64,000 bases of DNA from Pseudomonas reidholzensis. Its GTDB lineage: Bacteria > Pseudomonadota > Gammaproteobacteria > Pseudomonadales > Pseudomonadaceae. The stretch is taken from positions 186,001 through 250,000 of the forward strand of contig NZ_UNOZ01000013.1 in NCBI RefSeq assembly GCF_900536025.1. The letters are read 5' to 3'. A program made the position numbers and the translations under genes. The notes beneath the pieces were generated by a model. It made no database searches and had not been told where the DNA came from. It saw only the letters and a program-made list of their open reading frames with translations. Position 1 is the first letter of the stretch. Every line of letters begins with the position of its first letter. Positions 25,675 to 38,623 of this stretch are shown piece after piece.

Positions 25675-26430
25675 ATGGCGAACGAGCGGGAAGAGCGGCT
25701 GTTGGCCCGGGTCGAGGATGCCTTTGGCATCGTCAGTGTCTACGAAGTCGAGGATTATCGCTTTCTCGAATTCGGCGAGGCCATCGAGCAGAGCTGCGTG
25801 TTCACCGCCGACCCGAGTTGGCTGGAGTACGACTACACCCGGGCCATGCTGGTCGGCGCGCTGTGCCATGCGCAGCCGGAGAGCGCGCTGTTCCTGGGGC
25901 TGGGGGCGGGTACCCTGACCCAGGCGTGCCTGAAGTTCCTGCCGCTGGACGACGTCGAGGCGATCGAGCTGCGCCCGGACGTGCCGCGCCTGGCCATGGA
26001 GTACCTGGGGCTGGACGACGACCCGCGCTTGTACGTGCGTATCGGCGACGCGGTGGAGTTGCTGCCCACGGCAGAAAAAGCCGACCTGATCTTTGTCGAC
26101 CTGTACACCGACCATGGCCCAGGGGTGGGCCACCTGGCCTGGAATTTCCTCGAGAACTGCCAGCAGCAGCTCAACCCGGATGGCTGGCTGGTGATCAACC
26201 AGTGGGCGGGGGACGACGGCAAGCCGCTGGGTGCGGCCCTGTTGCGCGGGCTGTATCACCGGCATTACTGGGAGCTGCCGGTGAAGGAGGGCAATGTGAT
26301 CGTGCTGGTGCCGGCGGACCTGGAGCAGGAGTTGGACATCGAGGCGGTGCGCGCGCGGGCTGCGGCCCTGGCGCCGCAGCTGGGGTATAGCCTGGAGTAC
26401 CTGGTCAAGGCGGTTCGGCCGGCCACTTGA
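25675..26430 (+). CDS. Spermidine-synthase-like methyltransferase-fold protein
   Basis: The product has 251 residues from ATG 25675. It has the Rossmann core of the spermidine synthase superfamily: ALFLGLGAGTLTQACLKFLP with the acidic VEAIELRPDVP strand end, and DLIFVDLYTDHGPG. The D-Y-T-R/DD gate-keeping residues of true putrescine aminopropyltransferases are not obvious, so the substrate is uncertain. It is divergent from the DAHP synthase gene 121 bp away. Confidence 0.8.
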   Translation: MANEREERLLARVEDAFGIVSVYEVEDYRFLEFGEAIEQSCVFTADPSWLEYDYTRAMLVGALCHAQPESALFLGLGAGTLTQACLKFLPLDDVEAIELRPDVPRLAMEYLGLDDDPRLYVRIGDAVELLPTAEKADLIFVDLYTDHGPGVGHLAWNFLENCQQQLNPDGWLVINQWAGDDGKPLGAALLRGLYHRHYWELPVKEGNVIVLVPADLEQELDIEAVRARAAALAPQLGYSLEYLVKAVRPAT

Positions 26431-26439
26431 GTCAGTGAA

Positions 26440-26549
26440 ACCGCGTCGCCCTTTTCGCGGGTAAACCCGCTCCCACAGGGATCGTGGAAACCCGACGCTG
26501 GCGCGGCATCCTGTGGGAGCGGGTTTACCCGCGAAAAGGCCGACGCGGT
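26440..26549. repeat. REP pair
   Basis: Outer arms ACCGCGTCGCCCTTTTCGCG and CGCGAAAAGGCCGACGCGGT extend the usual REP inverted repeat outward, so stem pairing runs further than normal. The spacer is about 35 bp. Confidence 0.88.
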
Positions 26550-26643
26550 GTTCCTGAGGGAACCGATTCAGCCATTATCGAGTGATGGCTCGGTACTGGC
26601 CTCATCCCCGGAAAAAAATCTCACTGTAATAAAGGATTTCGGG

Positions 26644-26649
26644 TATAGT
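26644..26649 (+). promoter_or_regulatory. Candidate -10 element of the deaD promoter
   Basis: TATAGT is followed by TACGCG. It predicts a transcript starting near 26656 with a leader of about 210 nt before the deaD ATG. The -35 region (TCACTG, 17 bp away) is poor. Confidence 0.45.
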
Positions 26650-26655
26650 ACGCGC

Positions 26656-26866
26656 CGGTCTTTTAGCGGGCCGCAAAATCAGGTGGTGCAAATCCTCCGA
26701 GTCCAGCTTCGGCTGCACGTCCGCTAGGCGGACCTTCCCAAGTTTTTCTTTTTCAATCGTTTTCGCAAATCCCCGCCGCCAAAACTGCCTGGGTGACCTT
26801 TGGGTCTTTCAAGGCATGTGCAGTTTTGGAGCATGGGTCTTTGCGGATGCACATAGAGGCAGACCC
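26656..26866 (+). promoter_or_regulatory. Structured 5' leader of deaD that can pair the start codon
   Basis: Several stems are visible. CAGC-TTCG-GCTG (26704-26715) is a UUCG tetraloop and GTCCGC-TAG-GCGGAC lies at 26719-26733. AAAACTGC (26781-26788) pairs with GCAGTTTT (26820-26827). CATGGGTCT (26832-26840) pairs over 9 bp with AGACCCATG (26861-26869), which is the deaD start region including the whole AUG; the GAGG ribosome site lies in its loop. A second TGGGTCTT copy at 26801-26808 could pair the same target. This suggests start-codon sequestration that the helicase itself or temperature could relieve (inference). Confidence 0.6.
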
Positions 26867-28555
26867 ATGACCCAGGAAACCGGCGGATTCGCCGCTCTCG
26901 GACTTAACCCGAACATTGTTGCTGCCGTAATGGCCACCGGCTACGAAGAGCCGTCCGCCATTCAGCACCAATCGATTCCGATCATCCTCGACGGTCATGA
27001 CATGATCGGCCAGGCGCAGACCGGCACCGGTAAAACCGCTGCCTTCGCTCTGCCGATCCTCAATCGTATCGATGTGAGCAAGCGCGAACCGCAAGCCCTG
27101 ATCCTGGCGCCAACCCGTGAGTTGGCGCTGCAAGTTGCAACCGCTTTCGAAACCTACGCCAAGCAAACCCCGGGCGTTAACGTCGTTGCCGTGTACGGTG
27201 GCGCCCCGATGGGCCCACAGCTGCGTGCCATTCGCAATGGTGCTCAGATCGTCGTCGCTACCCCGGGCCGCCTGTGCGACCACCTGCGTCGCGACGAGAA
27301 AGTCCTGTCGACTGTTCAGCACCTGGTGCTGGACGAAGCCGACGAGATGCTCAAGCTGGGCTTCATGGATGACCTCGAAGTGATCTTCGAGTCGCTCCCG
27401 GCTACCCGCCAGACCGTGCTGTTCTCGGCGACCCTGCCGTCGTCGATCCGCAGCATCGCCGAGCGTCACCTGCGTGACCCGAAGCACGTCAAGATCCAGA
27501 GCAAGACCCAGACTGTTACCGCGATCGACCAGGCTCACCTGATGGTCCACGCTGACCAGAAGATCGCGGCTGTACTGCGTCTGCTGGAAGTCGAAGAGTT
27601 CGATGCACTGATCGCCTTCGTGCGGACCAAGCAAGCCACCCTGGACCTCGCTGCCGCCCTTGAAGCCAAAGGCTACAAGGCTGCCGCGCTGAACGGCGAC
27701 ATCGCCCAGAACCAGCGTGAGCGCGTGATCGAGTCGCTCAAGGATGGCCGCCTGGACATCGTCGTCGCTACCGACGTCGCTGCCCGTGGTCTGGACGTAC
27801 CGCGCATCACCCACGTATTCAACGTGGACATGCCGTACGACCCAGAGTCCTACGTGCACCGTATCGGCCGTACCGGCCGTGCCGGTCGCGAAGGCCGTGC
27901 CCTGCTGCTGGTCACCCCGCGTGAGCGCCGCATGCTGCAAGTGATCGAGCGTGTGACCGGTCAGAAGGTTGCCGAAGCCCGTCTGCCTGGCCCACAAGCC
28001 GTGCTCGACGCGCGCATCAAGAAGCTGACCGCGAGCCTGGCGCCGCTGGTGGCCGAAGCAGAAGCCAGCCATGGCGAACTGTTCGACCGTCTGACCGCCT
28101 CGCTGGAGTGCACCCCGCGTGCCCTGGCCTCGGCCCTGCTGCGCAAGGCCACCAACGGCCAGCCGCTGGACCTGGCTTCGGTTGAGCGCGAGCAGCCGCT
28201 GGTGCCGACCAACGCCCCGCGTGGTGAGCGTACCGAGCGTGGCGATCGCCCTGAGCGTGCCGAGCGCAGCGACCGTGGTGACCGTGAGCGTCGCGCGCCG
28301 ATGCCACTGGCCGAAGGCCGTGTGCGTTGCCGTACCGCCCTGGGTGCCCGTGACGGCATCGCCGCCAAGAACCTGCTCGGCGCGATCCTCAACGAAGGCG
28401 GCCTGGCCCGCGATGCTATCGGCCGTATCCAGGTACGCGACAGCTTCAGCCTGGTCGAGCTGCCGGAAGATGGTCTGGAGCGTCTGCTGACCAAGCTCAA
28501 GGACACCCGCGTTGCCGGTAAGCAGCTGAAGCTGCGCCGTTATCGCGAGGATTGA
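26867..28555 (+). CDS. deaD: DEAD-box ATP-dependent RNA helicase DeaD/CsdA type
   Basis: The product has 562 residues from ATG 26867. The helicase core shows the Q motif (YEEPSAIQHQSIP), motif I AQTGTGKT with K57, DEAD (VLDEADEML), SAT (LFSATLP) and motif VI HRIGRTGRAGR. After the core come an Arg/Asp/Glu-rich linker (RTERGDRPERAERSDRGDRE) and a DbpA-like RNA-binding domain with IGAxxG-type folding (RCRTALGARDGIAAKNLLGA). This order is that of the cold-shock helicases DeaD/CsdA, which act in ribosome assembly and mRNA unwinding. It has a long structured leader (separate entry) and a terminator. Confidence 0.93.
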   Translation: MTQETGGFAALGLNPNIVAAVMATGYEEPSAIQHQSIPIILDGHDMIGQAQTGTGKTAAFALPILNRIDVSKREPQALILAPTRELALQVATAFETYAKQTPGVNVVAVYGGAPMGPQLRAIRNGAQIVVATPGRLCDHLRRDEKVLSTVQHLVLDEADEMLKLGFMDDLEVIFESLPATRQTVLFSATLPSSIRSIAERHLRDPKHVKIQSKTQTVTAIDQAHLMVHADQKIAAVLRLLEVEEFDALIAFVRTKQATLDLAAALEAKGYKAAALNGDIAQNQRERVIESLKDGRLDIVVATDVAARGLDVPRITHVFNVDMPYDPESYVHRIGRTGRAGREGRALLLVTPRERRMLQVIERVTGQKVAEARLPGPQAVLDARIKKLTASLAPLVAEAEASHGELFDRLTASLECTPRALASALLRKATNGQPLDLASVEREQPLVPTNAPRGERTERGDRPERAERSDRGDRERRAPMPLAEGRVRCRTALGARDGIAAKNLLGAILNEGGLARDAIGRIQVRDSFSLVELPEDGLERLLTKLKDTRVAGKQLKLRRYRED

Positions 28556-28568
28556 TCCTCGGGCTCTG

Positions 28569-28601
28569 AAAAAATCCCCGACCTGGTCGGGGATTTTTTT
28601 T
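28569..28601 (+). terminator. Terminator of deaD
   Basis: AAAAAATCCCCGACC-TG-GGTCGGGGATTTTTTTT: a strong hairpin between an A-run and a T-run. Confidence 0.95.
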
Positions 28602-28612
28602 GCGTGCGTTTT

Positions 28613-29450
28613 GTGGAGATGCGTTGGGTTTTGGGGCTTATCCGGTTGGTGTGGTGGCGCTTATGGCCCCTTCCGCCCTTACGGCGGGTCACTTTTTTTC
28701 TTGGAAAAAAGTAACCAAAAACCGCTTGCTCCTGCATCCGGCCCTTCGCTGCGCTACGGGTTCCCTCACTCCGGTCTTGCTCCCGCGAGGACCGGGCTGT
28801 ACGGGCCTTCCTGGCCCGCAGCCCTTGCCGGCCTTCCTGGCCGTCACCTCGCTTCGCAAGACCTCCGTTCGGCCTCCTGAAGTCGCAGTAGATCAAGATC
28901 ACGAGCCAGATCAAGATCAAGGGCCAGGGCAACGGCTGGCGAATCGCTGCGCTCTCGCGGGTTTATAAGGGCGGTACAGCGCGTCAGCGCCAGAATTTGC
29001 AGTGGCAGTCCCGGCCTCTTCGCGGGTAAACCCGCTCCCACAGGTTATCTGCTGACTGTAAGGCCACTGCGGTCCCTGTGGGAGCGGGTTTACCCGCGAA
29101 GAGGCCAAGCTATCCACCACCATTGCCACTATCGAAGATAACGCCAGCCCAGGCACCACCCGTAACTTGGCGACCTCAGGAGGCCGAACGGAGGTCTTGC
29201 GGAGCGGGGTGACGGCCAGGAAGGCCGGCAAGGGCTGCGGGCCAGGAAGGCCCGTACAGCCCGGTCCACGCGGGAGCAAGACCGGAGTGAGGGAACCCGC
29301 AGCGCAGCGGAGGGCCGTATGTGGGAGCCGGCGGTTTTTGGTTACTTGTTTCCAAGAAAAAAAGTGACCCGCCGTAAGGGCGGAAGGGGCCATAAGCGCC
29401 ACCCCATCCAATGGATAAGCCCGCAGGCCCACAAGCCCGCAAGCCCACAA
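28613..29450. repeat. Composite palindromic element, copy A
   Basis: The left arm (28613-28887) and right arm (29171-29420, with degenerate continuation to 29450) are inverse copies of each other. The outer ends are GCTTATCC/GGATAAGC. The inner ends are CCTCCTGAAGTCG/CGACCTCAGGAGG. The arms contain CGGCGGGTCACTTTTTTTCT, GGAAAAAAGTAACC and two GGCCTTCCTGGCC palindromes. The ~283-bp core contains GATCAAG-type direct repeats, TTTATAAGGGCGGTACAGCG and a REP pair. No start or ribosome site supports any reading frame. A copy in the same orientation lies at 62971-63786. It has no transposase gene; I treat it as a non-coding repeat of unknown mobility. Confidence 0.9.
29013..29106. repeat. REP pair inside composite element A
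   Basis: GGCCTCTTCGCGGGTAAACC / GGTTTACCCGCGAAGAGGCC with a ~34-bp loop, at the centre of the composite element. Confidence 0.88.
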
Positions 29451-29469
29451 GCCCAATCCCCCCCGCTAA

Positions 29470-31398
29470 TCACATATCGTCAAAGTACCGCTCATGCCAA
29501 TCCACCAGCGGCTGCGGCGAATTGAGCTTCTGCCCGTAGATCACCGAATAAGACAGCACGTTCTGCACGTACTGGCGCGTCTCATCAAACGGGATCGACT
29601 CAACCCACACATCGAAGCTCAAGTGCTTGGCGCCCTTCAACCACTGCCGCACACGCCCAGGCCCGGCGTTGTACGCCGCCGAAGCCAGCACCCGGTTGCC
29701 ATTGAACTGCCCATGCACCTGGCTCAGGTAAGCCGCACCCAGCTGAATGTTCTTGTCCGGATTGAGCACCTGCGCCGGTGACGCCAGCGGGATGCTGAAC
29801 TTGCGCGCAGTCTCCTTGGCCGTCGCCGGCATCAGTTGCATCAGGCCGCTGGCACCCACCGGCGAACGTGCGTCTTCCATGAAGGCGCTTTCCTGCCGGG
29901 TGATCGCAAACACCCAGCTCGAATGCAGCCCACGCACCTTGGCCTCGCGCACCAGCGTGTCGCGGTGGGCCATCGGGAAGCGGATGTCCAGGTCATCCCA
30001 GTACTGCGCCTGGCTGATGGTGCGGATCGCCGGGAAGTACCAGCGCAGGTCGTAGCCCAGGCGCGCCTGCGCGACCATCTCGTCGCGGCTGAAGTGCCGG
30101 CTGACGTGGTACCACTCGCGACGCCCCTCGACGATCTGGCCGCGCGCGTGGAACTCCAGTGCCCGGCGAATCCCCGGCGTGTTGCGCACCTTGTTGACCA
30201 GTTGCGGGCTCAACAGCAACGGCTTGTTGTTCAGCTGGTAAGGCGTCTGCACCCGGTCTGCCGCCAGGAAGCCGTAGAAGTCGCGCTCGCGGGCCACGGT
30301 CTTGTAGAGCAGCGGGACCTGCGGGTTGTTCGGCTGTGCCAGCTCCAGGCTGCGGGCCTGCCAGTAGCGCCAGCGGCTGCTGCTGGCAAGGTCCTGCGGC
30401 AAGCGCTTGGTCAGCGCGTAGGCGTCCTCCCAGCGGCCCAGGCGCAGCAGCAGGCGCAGGCGCCATTCGCTGACGGTGTTGTCGCGCAGCTCAGGGTCGT
30501 AGCGGGTCATCAGGTCGAGCGCGCGCGGGTCGTAGCGCCGCGCCAGGGTCAGGCCGATCTCGCGGGCAATGGCGACTTTTTCATCGCGCGAGAAGTGCAT
30601 GCGCTGGGCGTAGTCATCGAGCAGCGCCATCGCCCGCTCAGGGTCTTGTCGGGCCAGGCGGCGCAGGCCGAGGCTGACCACGTCGGACATCGCCTCGTTG
30701 ACCGGTGTGAAGCGCGAAGGCTGGTTGAGCAGCTCGGGCTTCTGCGCCACGTCGATCAGCAGCTTGCCCTGCGGGCCGAGGGTGGTGAGCGTCTGCACCA
30801 GGCTGTTGGCCAGGGCGTAGTTGCGTGCCTGGGCGGCCAGCTTGATGCGCTCCCAGCGCTTGGCCTCGGTGAGCTGGCCTTCAGCCGCCCACATCGCGAA
30901 CAGGGTGTCACAGGCAGCCGGCTGCGATTTGCCGACGTTCCACAGTTTTTCGGCGCTGGCGAAGCCTTCGGCGCGCTTGCCGTGGCTCAGCTGGTACTGG
31001 CCGTTGAGGCAGTCCAGCTCGGTGAAGTTGAGCTTGGGGTCGTAGTACTTGGCGAAGGTGTTCCACTCGCCACGCTCGGACAGCCAGCGCAGCCAGCGCA
31101 GTTTCATCCAGTTGGCCTGGGGCAGGTCACCGTGCTTGGCGAGAAAGCCCTCGATCTCTTCGTTGCTGGCGCCCTTCAGGCGTGCGGTGAGTTCGTCGTA
31201 GGCCAGGTACGGGGTCAGCGGGTAGTTGCTGAGGGCCTGCGAATAGCGCAGGTAAGGGCCTTTGTCGCCCTTGGCCAGGGCCCGTTTGGCCTCGTCGTAG
31301 TATTGACGTTGCTGGGTGAGGTCGATGGCCTGTGCCGCACCCGCGGTGGCGACAGTGAGCAACAGGCAGGAAGTAATCTGTAACAGGCGGCTGCGCAT
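29470..31398 (-). CDS. slt: Soluble lytic murein transglycosylase
   Basis: The product has 642 residues from ATG 31398. A signal peptide (..LLQITSCLLLTVATAGAAQA) sends it to the periplasm. A long superhelical U-domain of about 430 residues (repeated helix pairs) precedes the SLT domain. The catalytic Glu lies in AITRQESAFME, followed by ARSPVGASGLMQLMPATAKE and the AAYNAGPGRVRQWLKG block. It cleaves peptidoglycan to 1,6-anhydro-muropeptides, which the nearby nagZ later processes. The length fits Slt70. The end is separated from composite element A by about 20 bp. Confidence 0.95.
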   Translation of the reverse strand: MRSRLLQITSCLLLTVATAGAAQAIDLTQQRQYYDEAKRALAKGDKGPYLRYSQALSNYPLTPYLAYDELTARLKGASNEEIEGFLAKHGDLPQANWMKLRWLRWLSERGEWNTFAKYYDPKLNFTELDCLNGQYQLSHGKRAEGFASAEKLWNVGKSQPAACDTLFAMWAAEGQLTEAKRWERIKLAAQARNYALANSLVQTLTTLGPQGKLLIDVAQKPELLNQPSRFTPVNEAMSDVVSLGLRRLARQDPERAMALLDDYAQRMHFSRDEKVAIAREIGLTLARRYDPRALDLMTRYDPELRDNTVSEWRLRLLLRLGRWEDAYALTKRLPQDLASSSRWRYWQARSLELAQPNNPQVPLLYKTVARERDFYGFLAADRVQTPYQLNNKPLLLSPQLVNKVRNTPGIRRALEFHARGQIVEGRREWYHVSRHFSRDEMVAQARLGYDLRWYFPAIRTISQAQYWDDLDIRFPMAHRDTLVREAKVRGLHSSWVFAITRQESAFMEDARSPVGASGLMQLMPATAKETARKFSIPLASPAQVLNPDKNIQLGAAYLSQVHGQFNGNRVLASAAYNAGPGRVRQWLKGAKHLSFDVWVESIPFDETRQYVQNVLSYSVIYGQKLNSPQPLVDWHERYFDDM

Positions 31399-31553
31399 GA
31401 TACGTCCGGGCAGTGAAACCATGGGGAAGTGACGGCGAGGCCAGCACTGTTGTATTGCGTAAGCTTAGCCGTTTGCCGACCGCGGGTGAAAGCACTGCCG
31501 TTGTATCCAACTGTTTACCGGTACCGGATGTCGCAAAGCACCCGTGCCGGCGT

Positions 31554-31581
31554 TGACTTGATGCTGGATAGGGTCAAGTCA
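31554..31581. promoter_or_regulatory. Inverted repeat in the uup promoter region
   Basis: TGACTTGA (31554-31561) and TCAAGTCA (31574-31581) are perfect 8-bp inverses with a 12-bp spacer. A TAGAAT hexamer (31584-31589) lies just downstream. This is a possible operator or hairpin at the transcription start of uup. No cognate regulator is known to me. Confidence 0.4.
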
Positions 31582-31614
31582 GGTAGAATGCGCGCCCGGT
31601 TTTTGGAGATGATC

Positions 31615-33543
<1,929 letters not shown>

Positions 33544-33569
33544 GGGTAGCCCTGGCCGTTGACTGGGCT

Positions 33570-33675
33570 GACCCAATCGCGGGCAAGTCGGATCGCCGCA
33601 CCGCCGCTCCTACAGAGTTTGCGGTAAACCTGTAGGAGCTGCGGTGCGGCGATCCGACTTGCCCGCGATGGGGTC
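33570..33675. repeat. REP pair, both halves of the long variant
   Basis: GCGGGCAAGTCGGATCGCCG-CACCGCCGCTCC faces GGAGCTGCGGTGCGGCGATC-CGACTTGCCCGC. Both halves carry the extended insert, which forms a longer stem than the standard REP. Confidence 0.88.
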
Positions 33676-33687
33676 ACAGGCCTCAGG

Positions 33688-34134
33688 TCATTCTTTTTCT
33701 TTCTTCTGCAGGCGCACGGCCAGCACGTCGCAGGGCGCGCCATGCAGCACGTCGTTGGCAGTGGAGCCGAGCAGCAGTGCCAGGCCATGCCGGCCATGGC
33801 TGCCGACCACGATCAGGTCACAGGTCTGGTCCTTGGCCAGCTGATGGATCTCCTGGCGCGGCTGGCCGTAGACCAGGTGCGAGTCGCCGCGCTGGATGTC
33901 CGGGTACTTGTTGTACAGGCGCTCCATGCGCTCCTTGGCCTGGTCGAACTGCTGCTGTTGCAGCTGCGACAGGTCCATCGGCACGTCACCCCCAAAGGCC
34001 ATGGCCATCGGCTCGACGATATGCACCAGGGATACCTTGGCGCCGTTGGCCAGAGCGATGGTCTTGGCGCGCTTGATCACCGGGTCGCATTCTTCGGTCA
34101 GGTCGACGGCGACCAGAATATGTTGGTATTCCAT
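33688..34134 (-). CDS. Universal stress protein (UspA family)
   Basis: The product has 148 residues from ATG 34134 with GGAGT upstream. It has a single Usp domain: HILVAVDLTEE at the N-terminus and the ATP-binding C-terminal motif IVVGSHGRHGLALLLGSTAN (G-2x-G-9x-G-S/T). The insertion AFGGDVPMDLSQLQQQQF resembles the UspA/UspC group of Pseudomonas. Usp proteins are often induced by stationary phase or oxygen limitation. I see no ANR/FNR box in the 109-bp divergent region. Confidence 0.92.
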   Translation of the reverse strand: MEYQHILVAVDLTEECDPVIKRAKTIALANGAKVSLVHIVEPMAMAFGGDVPMDLSQLQQQQFDQAKERMERLYNKYPDIQRGDSHLVYGQPRQEIHQLAKDQTCDLIVVGSHGRHGLALLLGSTANDVLHGAPCDVLAVRLQKKEKE

Positions 34135-34243
34135 GGGTGGTACTCCTGACAATCGCGATAGTAGAAGTATGGTCGCTTTCGCGCCGATTACCGTGAAACC
34201 TGGCTAACCAGCTCATTTGCAACGCTTTATGGGATCTACAGAT

Positions 34244-34681
34244 ATGACGGTATGGCTAGTTGTGTCAATCCTTGCGCTGATTCTCAGCCCGCTGGCCTGG
34301 TTGCGCCCCTCGCGCAAACAGAGCGAGCAGATGAGCCTGCGCCTGGCCGGCCGGCGTCTGGGCCTGGCCATGCAGTTGGCGCCGCAGCAGTGGCCGCACT
34401 GGCTGCAGAAGGAGCCGCCCAGCCCGTGCCCGCAGTACCATCGGGCACGCCGCAAAGGGCGCGACGATTGCTGGGCCTACTGGCAGATAAGCCCGGGCGT
34501 GTGGCTGAACAAATGGCGCGAGCCCTGCGAGGACCCACGCCTGAGCGAAGCCTTCGCACGCTTGCCGGACAACGTCTACCTGGTCGAGGCCGGCACCCAG
34601 ATGATTGCCCTGTATTGGGGTGAGCGGGGCGATGAATCTGTGTTGCAGGATATTGCCCAGACCCTCGAAACCCTCGCTTAA
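34244..34681 (+). CDS. Conserved hypothetical membrane-anchored protein, 145 aa
   Basis: The reading from ATG 34244 starts with a hydrophobic anchor (MTVWLVVSILALILSPLAWL). A soluble cytoplasmic-type domain rich in Arg, Trp and Pro follows (GLAMQLAPQQWPHWLQK, YHRARRKGRDDCWAYW, LSEAFARLPDNVYLVEAGTQ). An alternative ATG at 34229 adds five codons. I recognise it only as a conserved Pseudomonas protein near fadBA; its function is unknown. It is divergent from the usp gene. Confidence 0.7.
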   Translation: MTVWLVVSILALILSPLAWLRPSRKQSEQMSLRLAGRRLGLAMQLAPQQWPHWLQKEPPSPCPQYHRARRKGRDDCWAYWQISPGVWLNKWREPCEDPRLSEAFARLPDNVYLVEAGTQMIALYWGERGDESVLQDIAQTLETLA

Positions 34682-34697
34682 CCCCCTCTACAACGAC

Positions 34698-34773
34698 ATC
34701 GCGGGGCAACCCCGCTCCTACGTTGCCGCTCCAGAATGGAGTGACAGCGTGAGAGCGGGCTTGCCCCGCGATG
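34698..34773. repeat. Degenerate REP pair
   Basis: GACATCGCGGGGCAACCCCG on the left and GAGCGGGCTTGCCCCGCGAT on the right, with mismatches (GCTCCTACG; GTGAGAGCGG), are diverged remnants of the REP inverted pair. Confidence 0.7.
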
Positions 34774-34992
34774 CGTTCTGCAGCCGCAGAAAGGCCAGGC
34801 AGGCCGGGATACATTCAACTCGCCCATCACTATAGCCGCCCGCGAAAATCCTGCGCGTGTCACGTTGCAGTTTTTTCTTCGCGGGCGCTGTCTATCGCTG
34901 ACATGAATGCTCGGCGATCACTGTCATCATGCTGAGTACCCGAGCGTTGCAAAATGACCGGAAAGTCGCGTTTTCTGCCTGTTAGCGAGGAT

Positions 34993-35021
34993 TTGACAAT
35001 GGCGACCTTTTCGGAGAATGT
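34993..35021 (+). promoter_or_regulatory. Candidate fadBA promoter
   Basis: A perfect TTGACA (34993-34998) is followed after 17 bases by a poor -10 (GAATGT at 35016-35021). It would give a leader of about 165 nt. Confidence 0.4.
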
Positions 35022-35057
35022 GTGCGTACCCAAATCAAACGGGCGTATGAATTGAGC

Positions 35058-35072
35058 GTTTGTATGTCAAAC
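35058..35072. promoter_or_regulatory. Inverted repeat GTTTG-N5-CAAAC upstream of fadB
   Basis: GTTTG (35058-35062), TATGT and CAAAC (35068-35072), with another CAAAC half at 35036-35040. The half-sites are those of the PsrA consensus (CAAAC...GTTTG), but in the reverse arrangement or at larger spacing. PsrA control of fadBA is known in P. aeruginosa, so this is a weak candidate for that site. Confidence 0.35.
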
Positions 35073-35190
35073 CGTTCATGCGTAACCCGACTCTCGCGCT
35101 GACGGGTGTGCCTGGAAACGGCGCTGTGCAGACAGCGTTTGCCAGCGTCCGGCGTGTACTGTTCAGCTTCCATATCGTGGAGATCAGTTG

Positions 35191-37338
<2,148 letters not shown>

Positions 37339-37354
37339 GCGTCCAACGAGTTAG

Positions 37355-38545
<1,191 letters not shown>

Positions 38546-38564
38546 TCGCGGCGCAAGACAGCAG

Positions 38565-38590
38565 CCGGGGCCATGTGCCCCGGTTTTTGT
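38565..38590 (+). terminator. Terminator of fadBA
   Basis: CCGGGGC..GCCCCGG stem-loop followed by TTTTTGTTTTTT. Confidence 0.93.
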
Positions 38591-38623
38591 TTTTTACAGG
38601 ATTTGTTCAAGAGGGTGAGCGAC

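Larger units (their letters stand above)
34682..35190. other. 509-bp intergenic region before fadBA
   Basis: It contains a degenerate REP pair (34698-34773), an inverted repeat GCCCGCGAA/TTCGCGGGC with arms at 34838-34846 and 34878-34886, and the fadBA promoter candidates (separate entries). No gene was found in it. A reading frame on the opposite strand only mirrors fadB codons. Confidence 0.6.

Noticed and set aside
28540..28932. Arg/Lys-rich proteins (KKVTRRKGG type) encoded by the composite element arms
   Set aside because: The same sequence appears in both arms of both copies in either direction, without ribosome sites; it is a translation of a non-coding repeat.
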